The position numbers were made by a program, and so were the translations under genes. The notes below the pieces were generated by a model. That model made no database searches, had not been told where the DNA came from, and saw only the letters and a list, made by a program, of their open reading frames with translations. A stretch of 64,000 bases of DNA from Castellaniella sp. (GTDB lineage: Bacteria > Pseudomonadota > Gammaproteobacteria > Burkholderiales > Burkholderiaceae_B), in assembly GCA_019104865.1 (NCBI GenBank), contig JAHRWZ010000068.1:1-64000 (forward strand), given 5' to 3'. Position 1 is the stretch's first letter. Each line of letters starts with the position of its first letter. Positions 1 to 7,258 of this stretch are shown here, one piece after another.

Positions 1-102
1 AATATCACGGCAAAATGGAGCCGTTCCGCCCATGACTGGAAGCAGGCCATGAACCAATTCGCCATCCTCTACGAAGAGCGATTTAGCTGCCGTTCCGTGT
101 AA
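1..102 (+). CDS. IS256-family transposase, C-terminal fragment (cut by window edge)
   Basis: The open frame from base 1 to the TAA at 100-102 gives 33 residues, reading NITAKWSRSAHDWKQAMNQF at the start and ending FAILYEERFSCRSV. A W-x(7-8)-W-x-x-A-x-NQFAI-x-x-EER-F pattern is typical of the extreme C-terminus of IS256/Mutator DDE transposases. Nothing can be said about the catalytic DDE residues, which lie upstream of the window. The fragment is in frame up to the edge, so the gene may be intact. Confidence 0.72.
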   Translation, partial: NITAKWSRSAHDWKQAMNQFAILYEERFSCRSV

Positions 103-120
103 TGCTCAACCCGCCTCAAA

Positions 121-141
121 CACGGAATTTCTGACACACCC
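121..141 (-). repeat. Terminal inverted repeat of the IS256-type element
   Basis: Read on the minus strand, this begins GGGTGTGTCAGAAATTCC, a familiar start for IS256-family ends. It lies 18 nt past the transposase stop codon, the usual distance. The matching left repeat is not in the window. Confidence 0.65.
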
Positions 142-605
142 TGCTTGGTCTGCCGATTGCCTGCATTGCTACGCTGTTGATGTTTGCCAGTAGGTAGCTC
201 ATAGGTGTGCCCTCGGCCTGAGAGGGGAGCTAGCTGGCAGCTAGGCTCCCACGGGGGGGGGGACGCGCCGTAAGTCAATGTCGAGGGGAGGCTTTGAAAT
301 TTTTGCATCTGAACATTTGCTCTTCCCAATAGAGTTTGTGGGCTTTTTCAGCTGTCACTCGTTGGCAGCACTATTCGCTGCACGGACCTCTCACAGTACT
401 GGCTCTTTATGTGTGAATTGGGGGTTAGGGGATTGGCCCGACAATTCCTTCCTTCATATTATCCGCCGATGTTGTATACCCCCTTCCACCACACCTAGGA
501 CACACCTTAGGTTTCTCCTTGGGATCATCCGCTGATTTGTCACTTGGAATGATCCTGCCTGTCCCCTTGCATTGTTCGCATGGAGAGACCACCATGATGT
601 TCTCC
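142..605. other. 464-nt stretch without a recognisable gene, between the IS end and integrase
   Basis: I see no recognisable coding region. An 85-codon open frame at 278-535 resembles no family I know and has no convincing ribosome binding site. The stretch contains a hairpin at 225-250, with GGGAGCTAGCTG against CAGCTAGGCTCCC and one bulged base. Immediately after it is a run of ten Gs at 253-262. Composition is mixed and AT-richer than the core chromosome, as expected for accessory DNA downstream of an integrase. Confidence 0.5.
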
Positions 606-1967
606 TTACACGGTCACTTTTAGTAGCCACTCCTGCATAATCTTCAGGCTGTAGCCCTTGCCATACTGCGCGGCTATTCCTTTCATTGCCCAGCCTCCGA
701 TTGCTTCCCGCACCTCCTGGGGACAGCCTACATCCCGAAGTCTGTCAGCCATGGTGTGGCGCAATTCATGTGCAGTGTGATCCATTCCCAGCCCTCGTAT
801 CCACTTCGCAATGGTGTTAGAGGCATGAGTGGCCTTGGTCTCTTCCGCTGAGGTGTACCTGGGGAATGCAAACCGCTGGCCCTTCGTGGCAGTTTCCTTG
901 ACTCGCTGAGCGGCCCACAAAGCAGCCCCCATAAGTGGCACCTCACGGGCACTGGATGGTGTCTTAAGTGATCGCCAGGGATGCGGCTGGATGACCATGT
1001 AGGGTATCTCTACGGCGGTCCCTGCCTTGCCATCCAGAACCAAGTCATCCAGAGCAAGCCCCGCAATCTCCGCGAGGCGGGCTCCAGTGTCTCCGAGTAT
1101 GGCAGTCAGCCATCGGACATCATCATCTGCTGTTCTGCACGCATCAAACAGTGTGCAAAGCTCATCCTTCGTAAAGGGCTCTCGCGCCTTCGTGTCCTTG
1201 CCCTCAGCGGGGATCGGGAGCGATGCAAAGGGGTTCTTGCAATCAATGTCCTTTTCACGAAAGTAGGTCTCGATAACGGCCTTTACCACGTTGAGGCGTC
1301 TACGGATCGTCCCGGACTTGTTGCCACGTTCCTGTTCCTTCGCCACGTATGCATGGGCGTCCTCTCGCGTCAGATCATCAACGGGCTTGTCGCCTAACGC
1401 ATCGGTCAGGGTAGCGAACGCTCTACGGGTGTACGTGACGAACTTCTCTTCGTCCTTCTTGGGGTGAACCTTCAGGTAAATCTCTAAGGCGTCACTGAGG
1501 GTGGGAAGGACGGCCCCTGCGAGTATCTGAGCCGCTTTGATTTCTACCGGCGTTAGATACTGGTCTGCCGGGTTCTCTCGATACAGCCACTCATCTCCTG
1601 CTGCATACTGCTCTCGCTTGGTCTCTAAGTGGTCGCGGAAAAGCTCCACGGCCATCTCGTCATTCGCTGTCGAGTCGGCAGACAGGCCATGCTTACGGAG
1701 TAGCTCCACGGCTTGCCCCTGGATGCTCTTTGGGGTCACCTCAGGATGCCCGCGCATCAGCGCCCACTCAGCTTCCACTTGCCTGTTTAACTGGGTGACC
1801 TTGCGGGCCGCTGTATGCAGCTCACTCGTATGCAAGTTGACCTTGATCAGCTTGGCTGGGTAGCGGTCTCGTAGGTCCTTGGGGACAGTGCGCTGGTACC
1901 AAATCTGGTTACCGTGAACGAAAGAGTACTTGAGAGTCACGCGAAGGATACCAAGGGTGGTTTGCAT
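606..1967 (-). CDS. Tyrosine recombinase / phage-type integrase with DUF6538-like N-terminus
   Basis: A 453-residue site-specific recombinase expected to insert or excise the surrounding island. The N-terminal 60 residues (KYSFVHGNQIWYQRTVPKDL and following) look like the DUF6538 arm domain of many proteobacterial island integrases. A SAM-like core-binding domain follows, around residues 160-260. The catalytic domain shows the first Arg in TGARLAEIAGL, the Lys-bearing strand LKTPSSAREVPL, the HELRH box and the terminal nucleophile Tyr in AAQYGKGYS. Length is normal and no frame break is visible, so the enzyme looks functional. The start codon lies about 110 nt from a tRNA 3'-end copy at 2076-2095, matching the usual int-next-to-att layout. 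Confidence 0.93.
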   Translation of the reverse strand: MQTTLGILRVTLKYSFVHGNQIWYQRTVPKDLRDRYPAKLIKVNLHTSELHTAARKVTQLNRQVEAEWALMRGHPEVTPKSIQGQAVELLRKHGLSADSTANDEMAVELFRDHLETKREQYAAGDEWLYRENPADQYLTPVEIKAAQILAGAVLPTLSDALEIYLKVHPKKDEEKFVTYTRRAFATLTDALGDKPVDDLTREDAHAYVAKEQERGNKSGTIRRRLNVVKAVIETYFREKDIDCKNPFASLPIPAEGKDTKAREPFTKDELCTLFDACRTADDDVRWLTAILGDTGARLAEIAGLALDDLVLDGKAGTAVEIPYMVIQPHPWRSLKTPSSAREVPLMGAALWAAQRVKETATKGQRFAFPRYTSAEETKATHASNTIAKWIRGLGMDHTAHELRHTMADRLRDVGCPQEVREAIGGWAMKGIAAQYGKGYSLKIMQEWLLKVTV

Positions 1968-2075
1968 GGAAGACTACCAAAGAATCTACCACAAAAACCA
2001 ATCTGTTCCCGTGCGCCAAATGGCTGTAGTCCCTTGATTATTTGGGGATTTCATGGTGCAAAGAGGCAGAAACAG

Positions 2076-2095
2076 AAGTCCGGCCCCGGGCACCA
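2076..2095 (+). other. Putative attachment site: copy of a tRNA 3' end (likely tRNA-Leu)
   Basis: The sequence AAGT CCGGC CCCGGGC A CCA reads as the 3' strand of a T-stem, a 7-nt acceptor strand, a discriminator A and an encoded CCA. It fits the 3' end of a leucine tRNA with a GCCCGGG acceptor, as I recall for tRNA-Leu(UAA) in Burkholderiales. No T-loop, anticodon or other tRNA part lies upstream, so this is a fragment and not a gene. It sits just upstream of the integrase start, as expected for the duplicated att core left by integration into a tRNA 3' end. The intact tRNA gene would lie to the left, outside the window. Confidence 0.65.
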
Positions 2096-2122
2096 CTCTA
2101 AAATTCATGGCGTTCATAAAAA

Positions 2123-2137
2123 TCCAGTGCTACTGGA
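2123..2137. promoter_or_regulatory. Perfect inverted repeat TCCAGT-GCT-ACTGGA upstream of the mazG-like operon
   Basis: Six-base arms separated by 3 nt lie 91 nt before the mazG-like start codon and between the integrase and the operon. It could be an operator for the two-gene system. It does not match a LexA box (CTG-N10-CAG), and no clear -10/-35 pair could be assigned around it. Confidence 0.3.
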
Positions 2138-2228
2138 GTTGATTTGGCCTGCCTAATCAGGAGTGCAACTCGTCGCCGAGCAGGCTATCATCCATTTCAG
2201 CAACCTTAAACTCAGGAAAAGGCAGGAA

Positions 2229-2549
2229 ATGGATCAAGTCATCCGACGGTTGCGTCAGTTCCGCGACGAGCGAAATTGGCAGCAATTTCACAACCCTAAA
2301 GATTTGGCATTGGCACTCAGTATCGAGGCTAGCGAACTGCTGGAAGCTTTCCTCTGGAAGGCGCCTGAAGCTGCCGACCCTGAGAAGGTGAAGGAAGAGC
2401 TAGCCGATGTGCTGGCTTATGCGCTGCTGCTGTCCGACGCGTACAATTTTGATATTGAAAAGATCATTCTAGAAAAAATCGAAAAGAATGAAGAAAAGTA
2501 TCCTGTACACAAGGCGAAGGGAACTGCAAAAAAATACAACGAGCTATGA
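2229..2549 (+). CDS. MazG-like nucleotide pyrophosphohydrolase (dCTPase/RS21-C6 type)
   Basis: A 106-residue all-alpha NTP pyrophosphohydrolase, expected to hydrolyse (d)NTPs to the monophosphate and pyrophosphate. The MazG metal-binding pattern is present: E33-x-x-E36 in IEASELLEAF, and E57-x-x-D60 in EELADVLAY, 20 residues later. The N-terminal RRLRQFRDERNWQQFHNP is typical of the short MazG/DCTPP1 group. I chose the ATG at 2229 because the family starts there and AGGAAAAGG precedes it; an in-frame GTG at 2163 would add 22 unrelated residues. The stop overlaps the ATG of the next gene (ATGA), so the two are translationally coupled. Inside an integrase-bearing island, nucleotide depletion or house-cleaning linked to defence is a plausible role, which is inference. 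Confidence 0.88.
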   Translation: MDQVIRRLRQFRDERNWQQFHNPKDLALALSIEASELLEAFLWKAPEAADPEKVKEELADVLAYALLLSDAYNFDIEKIILEKIEKNEEKYPVHKAKGTAKKYNEL

Positions 2550-4735
2550 GTCAGACGCATCTTGTCGAAGTGAAACGCTATCCATTTTCTGCAGCGTCCC
2601 TGACGGAAATCCAGGCCGATGCATACGCAGCCAACAACTGGCCGCTTGTGTACATCCTTAGTGACAGGAGATCTTGCCGCGCCTATGTCGGCGAGACTAC
2701 GGATGCTGGCACTCGGTTGGGTGCACATCTTAAGAACCCTCAGAAACGGTCCTTGTCGATGGTGCACCTTGTTAGTAGTGGCCGTTTTAATAAATCGGCG
2801 ACATTGGACATTGAGTCGTCCCTGATCAAGTACATGTCTGCTGACGGTTCTTTCAAGCTGCTTAATGGCAACTTGGGTTTGAGTGACCATAACTATTATC
2901 AAAGAGACGAGCTCTATTCCAAGATATTTAGGGAAGCCTGGGACAAGCTGCGCAGTCACGGGATTGCGAAGCGGTCTATTGAAACTATTGACAATTCGGA
3001 TGTTTTCAAGTATTCGCCGTACAAATCGTTGTCGCCTGATCAACGGCAAGGTTTGATCGAAATAATGCGGTCTCTGGTCGATCCAGAGCTGAAAAATATT
3101 GTCGTTCAAGGTGGAGCTGGAACTGGAAAGTCGGTGCTGGCCATATTTCTTTTCAAACTCATTCACTCTGACCTTGAAGAGTTGGACCTGCGTGAATTTT
3201 CAGAAGAAGAAATCGAGTTGCGCGAGCTTCTGTGGCAGATTAAGCAGCGCTTCCCACAGCCGCGTATGGCCTTGGTGGTGCCCATGAATTCGTTCCGAAG
3301 CACGTTGAAGAAGGCATTCAACAATGTTGCCGGCCTGCACCCCGGTATGGTCATCAGTCCTTCGGAGTTGGCTAAACAGCGTTGCGATATTGTCTTGGTG
3401 GATGAGTCACACCGCTTGCGCAAACGCGTCAACCTGGGGGCATATTACGGTGCGTTCGACAAGGCCTGTGCTACTCTTGGCTTGAACAAAAACCTGTGCA
3501 GCGAGGTGGACTGGATTACCCACCAATCAGACAAGGCTGTTTTCTTCTACGATCCAAACCAGAGCATCAAGCCGTCCGATGCCAACGCATCAGACTTTGA
3601 CAGCATCAAGTCTTCGCCAGACAGCAAGGTCATGACATTGGTTTCCCAGTTCCGGGTTCGGGCAGGGTTGCACTATGTACAGTTTGTTGATGACCTCCTG
3701 AACGGGCGACTGTCGGTGGGCAAGAAGTTCAGCTCAAGTAAGTATGAATTTCTGGTCTTCGATGAATTGTCTGACATGGTGAGGGAGATTGAGCAGAGGA
3801 ATAGTAGTTATGGCTTGGCGCGCTTGGTGGCAGGCTATTCATGGCGCTGGGATTCCAGAAAAAAACCGGACTTGTACGACATTCAGATCGGTGATGTCCA
3901 GTTGCGCTGGAACAGTACGAATAAGGACTGGATCAATGCGAGGGGGGCCGAGGGTGAAGTCGGCTGCATCCATACCACCCAGGGTTATGACTTGAACTAC
4001 GCTGGGGTCATCTTCGGCCATGAAATTCGTTATGACGATAGGCTGGATCAGATTGCTATCGAAAAGGATAATTACCATGATCGAAACGGAAAACAGGCCA
4101 TTAGAGACCCTGATGAGCTCAAGCAATACATACTGAATATTTACCGTACCATCATGCTGAGAGGCATACGCGGTACGTTTGTCTACGCATGCGACGATGG
4201 TTTGCGTAGTTACCTGAAGCGGTATGTGGAAAGCTATAAATCCAATGTCCTTGCATTTCCAGAACCTGTGAAGCCGTTGGAGCCATATGTCAACGCGGTT
4301 CCACTCTATGACTTGCAGGCCGCTGCAGGTGGTTTCAGTGCGATTCAGCAAGTCAAGCATGAAAACTGGGTGCTCGTGCCTGATGGCATGCCCGTAGGGA
4401 AGAACATTTTCGCTTGCCATGTGGTCGGCGAGTCCATGAATAAGGTCATCCCCGACGGCGCCGTCTGCCTGTTCCGATTGAACCCTGGAGGCAGCCGGAA
4501 CGGGAAAATCGTACTGGTGGAATGTGCCGATGTCCAGGATGGCGACGCCGGTTCGCGTTACACAGTCAAAGAGTATCAAAGTTTCAAAATGCAGACCGAA
4601 GATGGTACTGAAAATCTGCAGATCATATTGAAGCCGCGGTCAACCAACCTGACACTGACTGCTATAGAAATTACCAAGGATGATGACGAACACCGCTATC
4701 AGGTCGTTGGTGAATTTTTGGGTGTGATCAGTTAA
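2546..4735 (+). CDS. GIY-YIG nuclease - DUF2075 SF1 helicase - S24 (LexA/UmuD-like) peptidase fusion
   Basis: A 729-residue three-part protein. Residues 34-95 form a GIY-YIG nuclease: VYI at 35-37, AYVGET at 46-51, R57 and the metal-binding E90 in LDIESSL. Residues about 175-560 form a DUF2075-type superfamily 1 helicase/ATPase: Walker A GGAGTGKS at 189-196, Walker B DESH at 286-289, an LVSQFR motif and a late GCIHTTQGYDLNYAGVI motif. Residues about 590-729 form an S24 peptidase: an Ala-Gly cleavage-type site A594-G595, the nucleophile S630 in GESM, and K675 in YTVKEY. The Gly-to-Ser spacing of 35 residues is almost that of LexA (34). No DNA-binding HTH is seen. It forms an operon with the mazG-like gene. 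Codon use is AT-richer than in the core. I know of no named system with this architecture. Effector release by self-cleavage after DNA damage or phage attack is inference. Confidence 0.88.
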   Translation: MSQTHLVEVKRYPFSAASLTEIQADAYAANNWPLVYILSDRRSCRAYVGETTDAGTRLGAHLKNPQKRSLSMVHLVSSGRFNKSATLDIESSLIKYMSADGSFKLLNGNLGLSDHNYYQRDELYSKIFREAWDKLRSHGIAKRSIETIDNSDVFKYSPYKSLSPDQRQGLIEIMRSLVDPELKNIVVQGGAGTGKSVLAIFLFKLIHSDLEELDLREFSEEEIELRELLWQIKQRFPQPRMALVVPMNSFRSTLKKAFNNVAGLHPGMVISPSELAKQRCDIVLVDESHRLRKRVNLGAYYGAFDKACATLGLNKNLCSEVDWITHQSDKAVFFYDPNQSIKPSDANASDFDSIKSSPDSKVMTLVSQFRVRAGLHYVQFVDDLLNGRLSVGKKFSSSKYEFLVFDELSDMVREIEQRNSSYGLARLVAGYSWRWDSRKKPDLYDIQIGDVQLRWNSTNKDWINARGAEGEVGCIHTTQGYDLNYAGVIFGHEIRYDDRLDQIAIEKDNYHDRNGKQAIRDPDELKQYILNIYRTIMLRGIRGTFVYACDDGLRSYLKRYVESYKSNVLAFPEPVKPLEPYVNAVPLYDLQAAAGGFSAIQQVKHENWVLVPDGMPVGKNIFACHVVGESMNKVIPDGAVCLFRLNPGGSRNGKIVLVECADVQDGDAGSRYTVKEYQSFKMQTEDGTENLQIILKPRSTNLTLTAIEITKDDDEHRYQVVGEFLGVIS

Positions 4736-4745
4736 GTTTATTGAT

Positions 4746-4768
4746 CTCGCCTTCGGTGGGGCTTTTTC
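4746..4768 (+). terminator. Rho-independent terminator after the helicase-fusion gene
   Basis: CTCGCC-TTC-GGTGGG forms a 6-bp stem including two G-T pairs, followed by GC and five Ts. It starts 11 nt after the stop codon. The remaining 240 nt to the YcbK-like gene (4769-5007) show no gene or second att copy that I can recognise. This gap probably contains the island/chromosome junction. Confidence 0.55.
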
Positions 4769-5007
4769 ATTCATCGCAGTACATGTCTACGCGCTTTGCT
4801 TGGACAAGCCCTTCGATTGCATCGCACGCCTATTCTTGCTGGACTGGCAGAAGGGGCAGGCCGATTTGATGTCCTCCCCCAGTGTGCACTGATGGATGCT
4901 TCCCGTTCCGGCCTGTATTACACGCTGAGGATGGGCGTGCCACATGTCATCCACGAAGAAACGCAGAAGCCCAAGCTTCGGTCGTACGACCAGACCGACG
5001 TTACGCG

Positions 5008-5568
5008 TCAGCCGCTCCAGGACCGGACCCTGCCGGTGTCGACATGGACAAAGGCGCTGCCTGGGTAGTAGCCGACCCCGCCAGCCTTCAGTTCCAGGGC
5101 CGCATCGCGCAGCTCTGCAAGCGGAACGCCGGGTATGCGCAGATCTACCGCCTGACCAACCATGTGCAGACTGCCTTTGGCCACGCCTCCGCCGCGCGTG
5201 GTGCGCAGGCGTTCGTTTGTCTGGGGTGCCCGGTAGCCGGAAATGATCTGGTAGGGGGTGTTTGTCCCTAATGCGACGCGCACCGCATGCATGATGTCAT
5301 AAACACCCGGGTCCATATGACCGACCAGGCCTGAATAATGATCACGCAAAAAGTGATTCAGATCGACCAGCGCCTGTGGCACATACCGGCTTCCCACTGC
5401 GTAGGTCAGGTCGATTTTTTCGTGCGTGTGGGTATGGTCCATGGCCAGCTCGCGCATCGGCGCCCCCACCGAAGTCGCCCTGGCGATCATGGGAAAAGCG
5501 CATAGCACGGTCGTGCCCGATGCCGCCGCAAGAAAACGTCGGCGCGCGGGGTTGGTCTTGAACTTCAT
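5008..5568 (-). CDS. YcbK-like DUF882 / M15-type peptidase-like periplasmic protein
   Basis: A 186-residue exported protein of the DUF882 (YcbK, peptidase M15A-like) family, whose fold resembles zinc D,D-peptidases acting on peptidoglycan. The N-terminus carries a twin-arginine-like signal, RRRFLAAASGTTVLCAFPMI with an ALA-type end. The family motifs ISGYRAPQTNERL, GSLHMVGQAVDLRI and GYYPGSAFVHVDTGRVRSW give the expected His and Asp zinc ligands. The gene follows the L,D-transpeptidase on the same strand after 60 nt. This matches the ycbB-ycbK arrangement known in enterobacteria and suggests joint cell-wall remodelling. Confidence 0.88.
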   Translation of the reverse strand: MKFKTNPARRRFLAAASGTTVLCAFPMIARATSVGAPMRELAMDHTHTHEKIDLTYAVGSRYVPQALVDLNHFLRDHYSGLVGHMDPGVYDIMHAVRVALGTNTPYQIISGYRAPQTNERLRTTRGGGVAKGSLHMVGQAVDLRIPGVPLAELRDAALELKAGGVGYYPGSAFVHVDTGRVRSWSG

Positions 5569-5628
5569 GATTGCATCGTCATCATCGGCTGCAGCCCTGC
5601 TGCGGGTATCGCCCCGTGCCCATTGGTT

Positions 5629-7164
5629 TCAGAGACTCGGCTGGGTGCCGCGCAACGCCTGCTTCAGCTGCGCATCCTGATGATATATATCGGGAAAAAA
5701 GTACACTTTACCACCGCTCTTCACGACGACGGTGCTGTAGGCAATCAGGACCGGGACAGGGTGATCCAGACGCAAGGTGCGCGACTGCCCGCTCTCCATG
5801 GCATCGACAATCCGTTGCTGGGTCCATTCCGGGTGGTTGTGCAGTACGAACTGCGCCAGCGCGACGGGTGTTTCAATGCGAATGCAGCCATGGCTGAAAT
5901 CGCGACGTGCGCGTGAGAACAATTCTGGCGCGGACGTGTAGTGCAGGTAAATGTTCTGATCGTTCGGAAAGATGAACTTGATGTCGCCCATCGCATTGCG
6001 CGGCCCCGGTCTTTGGCGGATACGCCATTCGCCCCGCTGTACGGCATCGATCGCTTCGGGCGACAGGGCATTGACGACTTTTCCGTCGCCGGAGACGAAC
6101 TCGAATCCCTGCTGCGCAAAATAGCCGGGATCGCGGCGCAGACGTGGAAGCGTTTCGCCAAGTGCAATCGATCGCGGCACATTCCAGTACGGGCTGAACT
6201 CGATAAAGCGCATTTCCTCCAGGAAAATCGGCGTGCGTGTATCCAGCGCCTTACCCACCACCACACGCATTTCCAGATCCAGCCTGATCTTGTTTTCCTT
6301 CAGCTCATAGGCCCGCAATATAAATTCGGGGATATTCACCACAATCATGCGGGGCGCATACAGCAAGGGGGTCCAGCGCAGACGTTCCAAAGTCAGCGCC
6401 ATCTGCTCGACGCGCTGCGCCGGAGTCACATTCAGTTGTGCCAATGTCGCCGGGCCCAGCACACCGTCCGCCTCCAGACCATGCCGTTCCTGAAACTTGC
6501 GGACCCCTTCCACCAGGCCACCCTCGTAGGATTCGGTCGCCACCGCGGGCGCCGGAAGATCACCCAGGATTGTCAGGCGTTCGGCGATGACGGCAAGTCC
6601 TGCATAGGCCTGGCCGGGCCGTACAGAACGGGCCGGCAGTGGCGGCAGCGGCCTTTTCCAGGCCGCGGGATCACCTAAAGCTCGATAGGCATTCATGATC
6701 AGCCGGAGCGACTCGTACATCGGAACCCGAGGCTGAGCCTCGTTCAGGGCCTGCGCCAGACGACCCGATCGACGGGCCTGGAGCACATAGGCATGGGCGT
6801 CGAATCGATTCAGCGGCGGAGCCTTGAACCGATGCTTCAAAACCTCGGGACTAAGACGGCCCTGGACCAGGTCGGCCAGGTAATGTTCGAGTGCGGAAGT
6901 CAGGTCGGTGTCCAGCTTAGCCAGCACCCCCGGGACGGGCGCCGTCTGCGAAGCGCGCCCGAAGGCCTGTGCAAGTTCGGATGCGCGATAGTCCCGTGGC
7001 CGCAAGCCCTGGGACTGCGCATCAGCCAATACCGCCAGGGCGACCCGGGCATCGTTGTTCGGCTGAGCGCCCTCAAACCATGAAGGCATTGGCGCCGCGG
7101 ACACAGCGGCTGAAAAAAATATCAGGGTACCAGCCAGCACAATCGAGAATACGGATTTCGTCAT
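5629..7164 (-). CDS. L,D-transpeptidase of the YcbB/LdtD type
   Basis: A 511-residue murein L,D-transpeptidase expected to make 3-3 peptide cross-links in the periplasm. It starts with a Sec signal peptide (SIVLAGTLIFFSAAVSAAP). A long scaffold region comes next, then a peptidoglycan-binding domain around residues 205-245 (VRKFQERHGLEADGVLGPAT). The YkuD catalytic domain has the nucleophilic cysteine in SHGCIRIETP. The N-terminal scaffold plus an inserted lid before the catalytic motif is typical of YcbB and not of short Ldt enzymes. It is the first gene of a two-gene minus-strand unit with the YcbK-like gene. Confidence 0.92.
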   Translation of the reverse strand: MTKSVFSIVLAGTLIFFSAAVSAAPMPSWFEGAQPNNDARVALAVLADAQSQGLRPRDYRASELAQAFGRASQTAPVPGVLAKLDTDLTSALEHYLADLVQGRLSPEVLKHRFKAPPLNRFDAHAYVLQARRSGRLAQALNEAQPRVPMYESLRLIMNAYRALGDPAAWKRPLPPLPARSVRPGQAYAGLAVIAERLTILGDLPAPAVATESYEGGLVEGVRKFQERHGLEADGVLGPATLAQLNVTPAQRVEQMALTLERLRWTPLLYAPRMIVVNIPEFILRAYELKENKIRLDLEMRVVVGKALDTRTPIFLEEMRFIEFSPYWNVPRSIALGETLPRLRRDPGYFAQQGFEFVSGDGKVVNALSPEAIDAVQRGEWRIRQRPGPRNAMGDIKFIFPNDQNIYLHYTSAPELFSRARRDFSHGCIRIETPVALAQFVLHNHPEWTQQRIVDAMESGQSRTLRLDHPVPVLIAYSTVVVKSGGKVYFFPDIYHQDAQLKQALRGTQPSL

Positions 7165-7258
7165 CTGGGCAGCCCTGCGGAACCTTTCATCGAACTGTCT
7201 TATGCTTGGGGCGTGACATCTTCAGCCACTTCCCGCGCCATGAACAATAATTATATGG

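Larger units (their letters stand above)
1..141 (+). mobile_element. Right end of an IS256-family insertion sequence (left part outside window)
   Basis: The window opens inside an insertion sequence. The last 33 codons of a Mutator/IS256-type transposase are followed, after 18 nt, by a sequence at 121-141 ending GACACACCC. That sequence has the look of the terminal inverted repeat of this family, which typically starts GGGTGTGTCAGAAATT when read inward. The left end and the target-site duplication lie outside the window, so the exact boundary is inferred from the repeat alone. Confidence 0.75.

Noticed and set aside
2076-2095. A complete tRNA-Leu gene
   Set aside because: Only the 3' 20 bases fit a tRNA. 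The sequence upstream (AAGAGGCAGAAACAG) has no T-loop GTTCGA, anticodon arm or D-arm.
2163-2228. GTG at 2163 as start of the mazG-like gene
   Set aside because: The 22 extra residues do not match the family start, and the ATG at 2229 has a purine-rich ribosome site directly upstream.
340-4769. Direct repeat GGGCTTTTTCA at 340-350 and 4759-4769 flanking integrase and the mazG/helicase pair, as possible att sites
   Set aside because: Only 11 nt and mostly a T tract. The right copy is part of a terminator and the left one follows a weak hairpin, so chance similarity of terminator-like sequence is more likely. The tRNA 3'-end copy is a better att candidate.
4796-5271. Plus-strand open frames of 90 and 129 codons downstream of the helicase fusion
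   Set aside because: They run into the antisense of the YcbK-like gene, have low-complexity Arg/Pro-rich translations and match no family.
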